Source of the DNA: Micractinium sp. NFX-FRZ
Lineage: Eukaryota; Chlorophyta; Trebouxiophyceae; Chlorellales; Chlorellaceae
Direction of reading: 5' to 3'
Assembly: GCA_029339195.1 (NCBI GenBank)
Contig: JAPTJF010000033.1
Coordinates: 62,001-126,000, forward strand
DNA: 64,000 bases
Under the pieces are notes generated by a model. It did not search any database, was not told the DNA's origin, and was given only the letters and a program-made list of their open reading frames with translations. Shown piece by piece: positions 1 to 10,568 of this stretch. The first letter of the stretch is position 1. The number at the start of each line of letters is the position of its first letter. Position numbers and translations under genes: made by a program.

Positions 1-1655
1 GGTGCTGGCGGCAGCGGCGGCAGCGAGAGCAAGAGGAGGATGAGGCAGAAGGGGAGCAGCAGAGGCAGCGGCAGGAGCAGCCTTCATTTGCCAAGCAGCA
101 GACTGAAGCTGGCCCGCAGGGCGCCAAGTGCAACCGCTTAGCTAAGCGGCAACAGCGGCAGCTGGCAGGCGGCAGTGAGGGCACTGCTGGATCTGCACGC
201 CCCGTCGACATGGCAGCAGCAGCAGCAGAAGCGGCAGCAGCAGAAGCGGCAGGGACAGGTACAGCAGCAGCAGCGGCAGCAGCATCCGCCAAGCGCAAGG
301 CAGAGGAGCAGCTGAGCAAGCGTCAGGAGCGCCAGCAGCGGCGGGAGCAGACGCAGCAGCAGCAGCTCGATGAAGTGTGGGGGCAGCGGGCTGAGGCACA
401 CACCCGCTCCTCAACACCCTCCCCCAAGGCGGGGCAGCTGCCTGCACAGCCAACACTGCATGCTGCTCGGATGCCTGCCGGCCCCACTACTGTGTCAGGA
501 GGCAGCAAGCGGCAGCGCACGCAGCTTGAGGAGCAGCCTGTGCAGCTGCTGCCGCCACAGGCCCCGTCTCTGCAGTCGCTCCGCCGCCGTGCCCCTGACG
601 CCCTGCCAGAGCAGCAGCAGCAGCATGGCAACAGGCACCAAGGCACAACACAAGCGCATGCTCAGCGGTGCGTGCCTCAGACCCAGTTCCCAGCGCAATC
701 CGCACCTGCCCGCCTGCCTGCTCGCCAAGAGACGGAACACGCTAGCATGCAGCGGCAGCAGCAGCGGCAGCAGCAGTGGCAGCAGCAGCCAGCTGCCCAG
801 CCCCCGCGGGCGCAGCCTCTGCTGCCTCTTCAGCCGCGTCTGCACCCGTTGCAGGCGCGCGGGCAGCAACAGCAGGAGGCACCACTGCTGGCGGAGCAGC
901 AGTCGCTGTTTTCAAAACAACCGCGGCCGCTACCGCTGCCGCCACAGCCGACACAGCAGCAGCACCCGCAGCAGTCAGTACCACAGGCACTGCCACAGCC
1001 GCAAGACCAGCAGCCGCAGCTACCGCCTAGGGCCCAGCAGCAGCGCACACCTACACCAGCACCTGCACAGCAGCTGCGGTGGCCACCTCAGAAGCAGCGG
1101 CAGCTGGAGGGCGGGCAAGGGCCAGAGCAGCTGGTGGAGCCACTGCAACACCCACACGAGCTGCAGGCACAGCATCCACAGCAAGCGCCACATCCGGTGC
1201 AGCGGGCGCGGCAGCCACAGGAGCAGCAGCAGGCACCAGACCTCGACTCCCTGCTGCTGGAGGCGGCTGCGGTGCCTGCTGCCGCCGCTGCTGGGTTGAC
1301 TGCTGAGCTGGCGAGCGGCTTCATGACCCTGATGGACACACTGACGCCTGAGATGCGCGCCGCACGGGTGAGGTGCCACCACAGCCTGAGATGGAGCCCG
1401 ACAGGGCTGCATCTATTTGACAACTCGTGGTCGGGTGATGGCCTGCTTGCGAGGACCCTGGCAGCAGTGCATTCTAAGGCTGCTCTGAAAGCACGCTAGA
1501 AATTGTGTGGCTCCAACTGTCTCCCGCTTGGGCCCTTGACCTGCCTGTGCACTTGTTTGCAGGAGCACCGCCTGAGGCTGCTGCTGCAGCAGGGGCTGCA
1601 CGCTGCCGTTGTCCAGGTGATGAACATGGCGGTGCGCGTGGCGGGCTTCACCTGA
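1..1655 (+). CDS. GATA-like zinc finger, Gln-rich protein, copy 1 (5' end outside window)
   Basis: This is the 3' part of a gene repeated three more times downstream. Coding exons are 3-1367 (open to the window edge) and 1563-1655, joined across a GTGAGG...GTTTGCAG intron. What remains begins just after the zinc fingers: a basic, coiled-coil-prone stretch (AKRKAEEQLSKRQERQQRRE), then a long Gln/Ala/Pro-rich tail containing the array-wide block SKRQRTQLE. The C-terminal block LDSLLLEAAAVPAAAAAGLT is followed by the short last exon, starting EHRLRLLLQQGLHA. The last exon has private changes (VV for AA, final residue T for A). The fingers would lie upstream of position 1. The function is unknown. 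A nuclear DNA-binding role is inferred from the full-length copies, with Gln-rich tails typical of transcription regulators. Confidence 0.72.
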
Positions 1656-2315
1656 ACTGGCTGCACTGTCAGGTTTTAGCAACCCCATGTGCACAGCCAC
1701 CGTTGCTCGGTCGCGCTTCTGTTGCACCGCTTCTGTTGAACAGCGGGCGCTGCCAGGGTGCAGCTGCTGCCAGTCAGCTAGCAAGCCTGCCGACCAGCTG
1801 GCAGGCAAGGCCCCGAGCCTCTTTACATCACAATTGATGCTCCAACCCTCTTTCCTCATGCAAACACACATACTTGCTTGCCGCACTTGTTGTTCTCTTG
1901 TTTGGGACAGACATGTCTTCTCCCCTGCTTCTGCCACCGATGCAACCTGCCTTGCCTCTGTCACACGATGCACACCACATGCTCTGGTAGTAGTACCTGT
2001 AGTTTGCGTGCGTGGGACTGCGCAAACGTTTGAGTGCCTTTCTCTGGCACCTCTTTTTGACACAACACCTAGCCAGCTTGCTCCCCATGCTTGATACCCG
2101 TTCTGTTGTGGATGCCATCAACTGGTCGAACACCGGCTTCAGGAACATGCCTGGGTCCCTCTTGCCGGCAACAACAGGAAGCTGCTCCAATCCCAAAGCT
2201 GCTTGAGCTGGCGGCAAGCCGGCACAGTTCTTTGCCATTCCACCAGCTGTGCTTCTTGCTTGCCTCGCCGGCAAGGACACCTTCCGCCACTCGGTCTGCA
2301 GCCCACCCTGCAGCC

Positions 2316-2788
2316 ATGCAGACCGCCGTGCTGGCCTGCCTCGTGCTGTTCCTCCCTGGCATGACTGCCGCCCAAGTGCACGCCGTGTAGAGCGAATGCA
2401 GCTTTGGTGGCAGGAAAGGTGGTGGAGGAGGTGGGGGCGCGCGATTGGCAGAGGTGCCCGCTCGACTCCCTGAACCCTACCCCTCATATCTCACCCAGCT
2501 TCCCTGAGTTGCCGCCAACTTCCCACCACCTTCCCGCCTCGCTTACAGGTCCCTCACTCCCCAGTCGCAACGTGGGGGTACTTGCCTAGCCACCAGGCAT
2601 GCCCGGCAACCCAGCACAGAAATGGGACACCAGCAAGGTGTTACCCACGTGCAAGCCAGCTCACACACTCCCGCCAGCGGGGCAGGCATGGGCCAGGCAG
2701 CAGACCCGTCCATCCCATGGCAGCTGCCCCCAGATCCGCATGCCTTCTCAATTGGTGGCTGCATGCTGGGCAGCGCAACTATATTTGA
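2316..2788 (+). pseudogene. Possible relic of a small secreted-protein gene, disrupted copy
   Basis: ATG at 2316 opens a typical signal peptide (MQTAVLACLVLFLPGMTAA) that stops after 24 residues at a TAG (2388-2390). The second array spacer holds the same start at 6372 without this stop. Downstream, 2582-2788 is open in the frame corresponding to a possible second exon of the other copy and ends in the same way (WWLHAGQRNYI, compared with WWLKAGQRNKI). I read it as a decayed duplicate of whatever lies at 6372-6852. The signal peptide is seen directly. That it was ever a gene is inference. Confidence 0.35.
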
Positions 2789-3208
2789 TGGATTGACACT
2801 GCTGGGAGCGCTGCACGAGAGCGGCAGGGCTGGGAGGGACGGGCGGCAGAGGTGGATGGGGCCTGACACTCCTGGGAGGCACTGGTCGACGTCATGTCCA
2901 TTTTAACCATCGTGTTGATCAGCATGCTTCGTGCAGCAGCAATGTGAACGAGAAGCGGAGCGGCTGATGCAGGGCCTCCAAAGAAGGGACCTCGCAGGGT
3001 GCTTGCGTGCGTGTTTTGAAGCACCTCGAACTAGGACCTCTGCCCATGTGTGACTGTGACACTCTGCTGGCAGCTGGGAGCGGGTAGCTCCCTTCTAAGC
3101 TGCTTCTAAGGGAGCTGAGAGGAAAGCACAGGCCAGCCCAACCCACCGACTCTGAGCCGTCTAACCCTGCCCAGTAAGACCTTGGCTCGCTGCTGACAGT
3201 GTCGAGAG

Positions 3209-3305
3209 GTGAGAAGGCAGCACGCACAGGCAACACGTGCACCCCTTTAAGGTCGCTGCCCACAATCGGCAGCCTAAGCCTTCCCTGTAGCCTTGACCGC
3301 TGCAG
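3209..3305 (+). other. Putative 5' leader intron of copy 2
   Basis: GAGAG|GTGAGA donor at 3209 and CTGCAG acceptor ending at 3305, four bases before the start codon in the conserved string CTGCAGATCGATGCAGCA. The same arrangement precedes copies 3 and 4, which supports a spliced leader with translation starting at the ATG just after the acceptor. Confidence 0.5.
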
Positions 3306-3309
3306 ATCG

Positions 3310-5615
3310 ATGCAGCAGGGGCGTGCCGAGGTTGCCAAAGCAGCTGCTGTGGGCACTCCGCAGCAGCAGGCACCGGCGGGCACGGCGGCTGGGAGCGGCG
3401 GGGGAGGCCAGCGGGTGTTGCCGAATCCCAGGGAGCAGTCCCGCAAGCAGCACCTGCCCGGGCTCTGTCCTCCTCTGATCTCAGAGGGAGGAGGCGGTAG
3501 CGAGCAGAAGGCAGCAGCAGCCGGCTCGGCGGCAGTGACAGCAACAGCAGCAGCAGGGGCAGCAACAGCACCGGCAGCGGCCGAGGCAGCAGTGCAGGAG
3601 GAAGAGGAGGAGGAAATGGAACAGGGGGCAGAGGAGGAGCGGCGGGCATGCTCTCACTGTGGCACAGAGAGCCCCTGCAGGTGGTGCCGCAGCCGCACCA
3701 CTGGCGAGCGTCTGTGCAATGTGTGCTATGACTACCCGCACCGCCACGGCGGGCAGCTGCGGCCGGTGGGCATTCAGTGCCTGCAGTGCAGTTCAGACAG
3801 CCCGGGGCCTGGGCGGGGTGGAAGTGCAGCCTGGCGCCCGCATCCCGTCAGCGGCGCTCACTGGCTGTGCAGCCCCTGCTTCTTTGCAGCACAGCGGGAG
3901 GCCGAGCGGCGGCAGTGCCTGGAGTGCGGCGCTGCCAGCCCTGGTCGGTCCAAGGGTGACCACTGGTACCGCCACCCCGTCACACGTGCTGAGTGGGTAT
4001 GCCAACGCTGCTACAACAGGCGCAGTGGGGCACTCAGTCGGCAACGGCGGAAGCAGGGCCAAGAGGAGGAGGAGGCAGAGGAGGAGCAGCAGAGGCAGAA
4101 GCGGAAGCGGCCTTCCTCCACCAGGTGGCAGGCTGAAGCTGGCCAGCAGGGTGCCAAGCGCCACCGCACAGCTCAGAGGCAGCAGCGGCAGGCGGCAGCT
4201 GGAGATACATCCGCTGCTGAATCTGCACGCCCCATTAGCGTGGCAGCAGCATCAGCAGTGGCAGCAGCGGCAGCATCCGCCAAGCGCAAGGCAGAGCAGC
4301 AGGAGCGCCAGCGACAGGTGCGCCAGCAGCGGCGGGAGCAGGCGCAGCAGCAGCGGGATGACGTGTGGGAGCAGCGCGCTGAGGCACATGCCCACTCCGC
4401 TAGACCCTCTGCCCAGGCGGGGCAGCTGCTTGCACAGCCAACACCGCATCAGCATGATGCACACATGCCTTCCGGCCCCACTGCTGTGTCAGGAGGCAGC
4501 AAGCGGCAGCGCACGCAGCTTGAGGACCAGCAGCCTGTGCAGCTGCTGCCGCCACAGCCCCCGGCACTGCAGTCGCTCCGCTCCCGTGCCCCTGACGCCT
4601 TGCCAGAGCAGCAGCAGCAGCATGGCAACAGGAACCAAGCTACAACACAAGCGCAGGCACAGCAGCGCCTGTCTCTTGTGCAGCAGCCAGCGCTGTCAGC
4701 ACCCGCCCGCATGCCTGCCCGCCCGGAGATGGAAGACGCCAGCACGCAGCGGCAGCAGCAGCAGCAGCAGCAGCAGTGGCAGCCGCTGCCTGGCTCCCAG
4801 CCGCAGCGGGCGCAGCCTCTGCTGCCCGTTCAGCAGCAGCCGCACCAATCGCAGGCAGGCGGGGAGCAGCAGCACCAGCAGCTGTCAGTACCACAGCCAC
4901 AGGCACAGGCACAAGAGCAGGAGTCACGGGCACTGGCACAGACACAGCTACAGCCGCAAGAGCAGCAGGCGCAGCTACCGCCTAGGGCCCAGCAGCAGCG
5001 CACACCTACCCCAGCACCTGCACAGCAGCTGGCGCTGCCACGGCAGCTGCCGCTGGCATGTCAGCCGCCGCCGCCGCCGGAGGGCGGGCAAGGGCCAGAG
5101 CAGCTGGTGGAGCCACTGCAGCACCCACGGGCGCTGCCGGCACAGCATCCACAGCAAGGGATGCCACATCCGGCGCAGCAGGCGCAGCAGCCACCAGACC
5201 TCGACTCCCTGCTGCTGGAGGCAGCTGCGATCCCTGCTGCCGCCGCTGCTGGCTTGACTGCTGAGCTGGCGAGCGGCTTCATGACTCTGATGGACACGCT
5301 CTCCCCTGAGATGCGCGCCGCACGGGTGAGGTGCCAGCAGCGCCTGAGACGGAGCCCGGCAGTGCTGCATATATTTGACAACTCGTGGTCGGGTGATGGC
5401 CTGCTTGCGAGGACCCTGGCAGCTGTGTGCTCCTGGTGTTGCTTTACAATGCATGTTCCTGTTTGTGTGGCTCCAACTGTCTCCCGCTTGGGCCCTTGAC
5501 CTGCGTGTGCTCTTGTGTGCAGGAGCGCCGCCTGAGGCTGCTGCTGCAGCAAGGCCTGCACGCTGCTGCTGCCCAGGTGATGACCATGGCGGTGCGAGTG
5601 GCGGGCTTCGCCTGA
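3310..5615 (+). CDS. GATA-like triple zinc finger, Gln-rich protein, copy 2
   Basis: Exons 3310-5325 and 5523-5615 give about 702 residues. The start (MQQGRAEV) is the ATG shared by copies 2-4; longer open frames upstream are not conserved. After an Ala-rich and acidic segment come three C4 fingers from residue 114. Finger 1 is C-x2-C-x18-C-x2-C with the GATA-like ending GERLCNVC; finger 2 has x26 between the cysteine pairs (W..HPVSGAHWLCSPC); finger 3 has x24 (W.RHPVTRAEWVCQRC). A basic stretch (RQRRKQ, KRKRPSSTR, AKRKAEQQERQRQVRQQRRE) and a very long Gln-rich tail follow, ending in LDSLLLEAAA... and the conserved last exon. This suggests a nuclear, DNA-binding, possibly activating protein. 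Finger 1 fits the plant GATA pattern; the other two are looser. Target and role are unknown. Confidence 0.78.
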
Positions 5616-6371
5616 GTATGCATCCATGCCTGCACTGGCTGTACGGCCAAGCACCAACAATTCTGTGCTAGCGGCCACCTTTGCTCGGTCGCGCTTCTGT
5701 TGAACAGCGGGCGCTGCCAGGGTGCAGCTGCTGCCAGTCAGATAGCCAGCCTGCCGACCAGCTGGCAGGCAAGGCCCCGAGCCTCTTTACATCACAATTG
5801 ATGCTCCAACCCTCTTTCCTCATGCAAACACACACACTTGCTTGCCGCAATTGTTGTTCTCTTGTTTGGGACAGACATGTCTTCTCCCCTGCTTCTGCCA
5901 CCGATGCAACCTGCCCTGCCTCTGTCACACGACGCACACCACATGCTCTGGTAGTAGTACCTGTAGTTTAATGCGTGGGCTGACCGAGCGTGAGTGCCTT
6001 TCTCTGGCACCTCACTTTGACACAGCACCCAGCCAGCTTGCTCCCCATGGTTGATACCCGTTCTGTTGTGTATGCCATCAACTGATCAAACACCGGCTTT
6101 GAAAGCTCGTACACAACCTGAGCTCGGTGCCCCAGCAAGCGACAAGGGGGGAGCGACCCAACCCAATTGGTTGGCAGGCAGCTGCGCGTGCTTCAGCAAC
6201 ATGCATGCGTTTGTCGTGCCGGCACCTCTAGGAATCTGCTCCCATCTCACAGGTGCTTACGCTGGCAGCAAGCCGGTTTGGGCACAGTTCTTCCCCCTTC
6301 CACCAGCTGTGCTTCTTGCTTGCCTCGCCAGCAAGGGTACCGCCACTCGGTCTTCAGCCCACCCTGCAGCC

Positions 6372-6852
6372 ATGCAGACCGCCCTGCTGGCCTGCCTGGT
6401 GCTGTTCCTCCCTGGCCTAAATGTCGCCCAGATGCACGTAATGGAGAGCGAATGCCAGCTTTGGTGCCTGGAAAGGTGGTGGGGGAGGTGGGGGCGCGCG
6501 ATTGGCAGAGGTGCCCGCTCGACTCCCTGAACCCTACCCCTCAGCTCTCACCCAGCTTCCCTGAGTTGCCGCCAACTTCCCACCACCTTCCCGCCTCGCT
6601 TACAGGACCCTCACGCCCCAAGCCGCAACCTGGGGGCACTTGCCTAGCCACCGGGCATGCCAGGCAACCCAGCACAGAACTGGGGCACCAGCAGGGGGTG
6701 TACCTATGCATACGGCGGCCGTGCTGGCCAGCTCACACGCAACCGCCAGGCGTGGGCCAGGCAGCAGGCCCGTCCATCCCATGGCAGCTGCCCCCAGCTC
6801 CGCATGCCTTCTCAGTTGGTGGCTGAAAGCTGGGCAGCGCAACAAGATTTGA
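6372..6852 (+). CDS. Candidate small secreted protein (hypothetical), array spacer
   Basis: ATG at 6372 encodes a strong signal peptide (MQTALLACLVLFLPGLNVAQ) followed by MHVMESECQLWCLE. Unspliced, the frame runs 52 residues. A GT-AG intron (donor GAAAG|GTGGTG at 6476, acceptor GCTTACAG at 6605) would join 6372-6475 to 6606-6852 in phase and give about 116 residues ending WWLKAGQRNKI. The spacer between copies 1 and 2 has the same signal peptide but with an early stop, and the spacer between copies 3 and 4 has lost the region by deletion. I do not recognise the mature part, which is rich in Arg, Ala and Pro. It may be a live small gene carried by the array or a fossil; the splice model is a guess. 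Confidence 0.3.
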
Positions 6853-7247
6853 TGGGTTGACACTGCTGGGAGCGGTGCGCGAGAGCGGCAGGGCTGGGAG
6901 GGACGGGCGGCAGAGGTGGATGGGGCCTGACACTCCTGGGAGGCACTGATCGACGTCGTGTCCATTTTAACCATCGTGTTGATCAGCTTGCAGCAGCAAT
7001 GTGGACGAGAAGCGGAGCGGCTGTTGCAGGCCCCCCAAAGAAGGGATCTCGCAGGGTGCTTGCGTGCGTGCTTTGGAACACCTCGAGCACCGACAACTGA
7101 GCCTCTGCCCATGTGTGAGCAAACTCTTTGCTAACTTGGAGCGGGTGGACGGGAGCTGAGAGGAAAGCACAGGCCAGCAAACCCACCGGCTCTGAGCCGT
7201 ATAATCCTGTCCGAAAGACCCTGCTTCGCTGCTGACAGTGTCGAGAG

Positions 7248-7345
7248 GTGAGACGGCAGCACGCACACGCAGCAACTGCACCCCCTCTGCCGTCGCCCGC
7301 TCTCAGCCGGCTACCTACCCTGTCCTGGAGCCTTGCCCGCTGCAG
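7248..7345 (+). other. Putative 5' leader intron of copy 3
   Basis: GAGAG|GTGAGA donor at 7248 and CTGCAG acceptor ending at 7345, four bases before the conserved ATG. Matches the arrangement before copy 2. Confidence 0.5.
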
Positions 7346-7349
7346 ATCG

Positions 7350-9652
7350 ATGCAGCAGCGACCTGCCGAGGGTGCCAGAGCAGCTGCAGTGGGCACTCCA
7401 CTGGCACCGGCGGGCGCAGCGGCTGGGAGCGGCGGGGGAGGCCAGCGGGCGTTGCTGCCGACTCCCAGGCAGCAGTCCCGCAAGCAGCAGCGCCCGCAGC
7501 ACCTGCCTGGGCTAGGCCCTGCGTTGGTTCCAGAGGGAGGAGGCGGCAGCGAGCAGCAGGCAGCAGCAGCCGGGTCGGTGGCAGCAGCAGCAACAGCAGC
7601 AGCGGCAGCAACAGCAGCAGCAGGCGACGAGGCAGCAGGGCGGGGGGAAATGGAAGAGGAGGCAGAGGAGGAGCGGCGGGCATGCTCCCACTGCGGCACG
7701 GAGAGCACCTACCAGTGGTGCCGCAGCCGCACCACTGGCGAGCGTCTGTGCCAAGCCTGCTGGGACTACTCGCGCCGCCACAACGGGCAGATGCGGCCGG
7801 TGGGTGTGCAGTGCCTGCATTGCAGCAGCCGCAGCCCGGGGCCCTATGGTGTCGCAACCTGGCGGCCACACCCCGTCAGCGGCGCCCGCTGGCTGTGCAG
7901 CCCCTGCTTCTTTGCAGCGCGGCGGGAGGCCGAACAGCGGCAGTGCCTGGAGTGCGGCGCTGCCAGCCCTGGTGAGCGCAAGGCCGCCTTCTGGCGCCGC
8001 CAGCCGGTCACACGTGCTGAGTGGGTATGCCACCGCTGCTACACCAGGCGTAATATGGCACTCAGCCGGCAGCGTCGGCGGCAGGGTCAAGAGGAGGAAG
8101 AGGCAGAGGAGGAGCAGCAGAGGCAGAAGCAGGAGCAGCTTTACTCCACCAGGCGGCAGGCTGAAGCTGGCCAGCAGGGCGCCAAGCGCCACCGCACAGC
8201 TCAGAGGCAGCAGCGGCAGGCGGCAGCTGGAGATACATCCGCTGCTGAATCTGCACGCCCCATTAGCGTGGCAGCAGCATCAGCAGTGGCAGCAGCGGCA
8301 GCATCCGCCAAGCGCAAGGCAGAGCAGCAGGAGCGCCAGCGACAGGTGCGCCAGCAGCGGCGGGAGCAGGCGCAGCAGCAGCGGGATGACGTGTGGGAGC
8401 AGCGCGCTGAGGCACATGCCCGCTCCTCAACACCCTCCCCCGAGGCGGGGCAGCTGCTTGCACAGCTACCGCGTCAGCATGATGCACACATGCCTGCCGG
8501 CCCCACTACTGTGTCAGGAGGCAGCAAGCGGCAGCGCACGCAGCTCGAGGAGCAGCGCCAGCAGCCTATGCAGCTGCTGCCGCCACAGGCCCCGGCACTG
8601 CAGTCGCTGCGCCGCCTTGCCCCTGATGCCCTGCCAGAGCAGCAGCTGCAGCACGGCAATAGGAACCAAGCTACAACACAAGCGCAGGCACAGCAGCGCC
8701 TGTCTCTGGTGCAGCAGCCAGCGCTGTCAGCACCCGCCCGCATGCCTGCCCGCCCGGAGATGGAACACGCTGGCACGCAGCGGCAGGAGCGGCAGCCGCA
8801 GCAGCAGCAGCAGCAGTGGCGGCTGCTGCCTGGCGCCCATCCGCAGCGGGCGCAGCTTCTGCTGCCCCTTCAGCAGCAGCCGCACCAATCGCAGGCAGGC
8901 GGGGAGCAGCAGCACCAGCAGCTGTCAGTACCACAGCCACAGGCACAGGCACAAGAGCAGGAGTCACGGGCACTGGCACAGACGCAGCTACAGCCGCAAG
9001 AGCAGCGCTTGCTCCTACTGCCTAGGGCTCAGCAGCAGCGCACACCTACACCAGCACCTGCACAGCAGCTGGCGCCTCCACGGCAGCTGCCGCTGCCACC
9101 GCAGCAGCAGCGGCAGCTGGAGGGCGGGCAAGGGCCCGAGCAGCTGGTGGAGCCACTGCAGCACCCACACGAGCTGCCGGCACAGCATCCACAGCAAGGG
9201 ATGCCACATCCGGCGCAGCAGGCGCAGCAGCCACCAGACCTCGACTCCCTGCTGCTGGAGGCAGCTGCGATCCCTGCTGCCGCCGCTGCTGGGTTGACTG
9301 CTGAGCTGGCGAGCGGCTTCATGACCCTGATGGACACACTGACGCCTGAGATGCATGCCGCACGGGTGAGGTGCAGCAGCGCCTGAGACGGAGCCCGGCA
9401 GTGCTGCATATATTTGACAACTCGTGGTCGGGTGATGGCCTGCTTGCGAGGACCCTGGCAGCAGTGCATTCTAAGGCTGCTCTGAATGCACGCTAGATAT
9501 CGTGTGGCTCCGACTGTCTCCCGCTTGGGCCCTTGACCTGCGTGTGCTCTTGCGTGCAGGAGCGCCGCCTGAGGCTGCTGCTGCAGCAGGGGCTGCACGC
9601 TGCCGCTGCCCAGGTGATGAACATGGCGGTGCGCGTGGCGGGCTTCGCCTGA
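7350..9652 (+). CDS. GATA-like triple zinc finger, Gln-rich protein, copy 3
   Basis: Exons 7350-9365 and 9560-9652, about 702 residues, the same length as copy 2. Start MQQRPAEG. The three fingers are intact: CSHC...GERLCQAC (x18), CLHC...WLCSPC (x24, two residues shorter than the x26 of copies 2 and 4) and CLEC...WVCHRC (x24). The acidic linker before the fingers is shorter than in copy 2. The segment from about 8225 to 8405 is almost identical to copy 2, while the finger region is more diverged, which suggests patchwork gene conversion. The tail contains SKRQRTQLEEQRQQ and ends like the other copies. An open frame extends upstream to 7248, but that region reads as a leader intron. Function unknown; nuclear DNA binding is inferred. 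Confidence 0.78.
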
Positions 9653-10568
9653 GCATGCATCCATTCCTGCACTGGCTGCACTGTCAGGTTTTAGCAACCC
9701 CATGTGCACAGCCACCGTTGCTCGGTCGCGCTTCTGTTGAACAGCGGGCGCTGCCAGCTTGCAGCTGCAGCCACTCGGTTAGCCAGCCTGCCGACCAGCT
9801 GGCACCCAAGGCCCCGAGCCTCTGCACATCATGATTGATGCTTCAACCCTCTTTTCTCATGCGCACACACACTTTCTTGCCGCACTTGTTGTTCTTTTGT
9901 TTGTCTGGTGCCTATCCAGCTGTCCCACCGATGCAACCTGCCCTGCCTCTGTCACACGACGCACATCACATGCTCTGGTGGTAGCACCGGTGTGAGTGGG
10001 CTCCTGCGTTTCAGAGCCTTTCTCTGGCACCTCCCTTTGACACAGCACCCAGCCAGCTTGCTGCCCAAGATCCGTTTTGTTGTGTATGCATCAATCGATT
10101 AAACCCCGGCTTTGAAAGTTTGTACACAACCTGAGCTTGGGGTACCAGCGAGCGACAAGGGGTGCCAGAGCCACCCAACCCACTTGGCTGGCAGGCAGCT
10201 GCGCGTGCTTCAGGAACATGCATTGGTTTGTCTTTGCCGGGCACTTCTAGGAAGCTGCCCCAATCTCAAAGGTGCTTGATCTGGCGGCAAGCCGGTTTGG
10301 GCACAGTTCTTTGCCCTTCCACCAGCTGTGCTTCTTGCTTGCATCGCCAGAAGGGAGCTGAGAGGAAAGCACAGCAGGCCGAACCTCACCGACTCTGAGC
10401 AGTCCGATCCTGCCCTTGAGACCCTGCTTCGCTGCTGACAGTGTCGAGAGGCAAGAAGGCAGCTGGAAGGCAGCACGCACACGCAGCAACTGCACGGGGT
10501 CCCCTCTGCCGGTACCCGCTCTCAACCGGCGCCCTACCCTGTCCTGGAGCCTTGCCCGCTGCAGATCG
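9653..10568. other. Short spacer between copies 3 and 4
   Basis: Homologous to the other spacers but about 0.8 kb shorter. The junction near 10350 joins sequence that in the second spacer lies at about 6331 and 7151, removing the candidate secreted-protein gene. The rest is the 3' flank of copy 3 and the leader of copy 4. Confidence 0.65.
10451..10564 (+). other. Putative 5' leader intron of copy 4 with GC donor
   Basis: At the position where copies 2 and 3 have GAGAG|GTGAGA, copy 4 reads GAGAG|GCAAGA, a typical GC-AG donor. The acceptor CTGCAG ends at 10564, just before the conserved ATG. Confidence 0.42.

Larger units (their letters stand above)
1656..3309. other. Spacer between copies 1 and 2
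   Basis: Array spacer with no complete gene recognised. It holds the copy 1 3' flank, a possible relic of a secreted-protein gene (2316-2788) and the presumed 5' leader of copy 2 with a putative leader intron. Short ORFs here overlap in several frames and match nothing I know. Confidence 0.6.
5616..7349. other. Spacer between copies 2 and 3
   Basis: Same layout as the first spacer: the 3' flank of copy 2, the better preserved candidate secreted-protein gene (6372-6852), and the leader of copy 3. I recognise nothing else in it. Confidence 0.6.

Noticed and set aside
7238..7975. Upstream extension of array copies through ORFs starting at 3199, 7248 and 10416
   Set aside because: The extra N-terminal residues are not conserved between copies and overlap a GT/GC-AG leader intron; the ATG right after CTGCAGATCG is shared by all.
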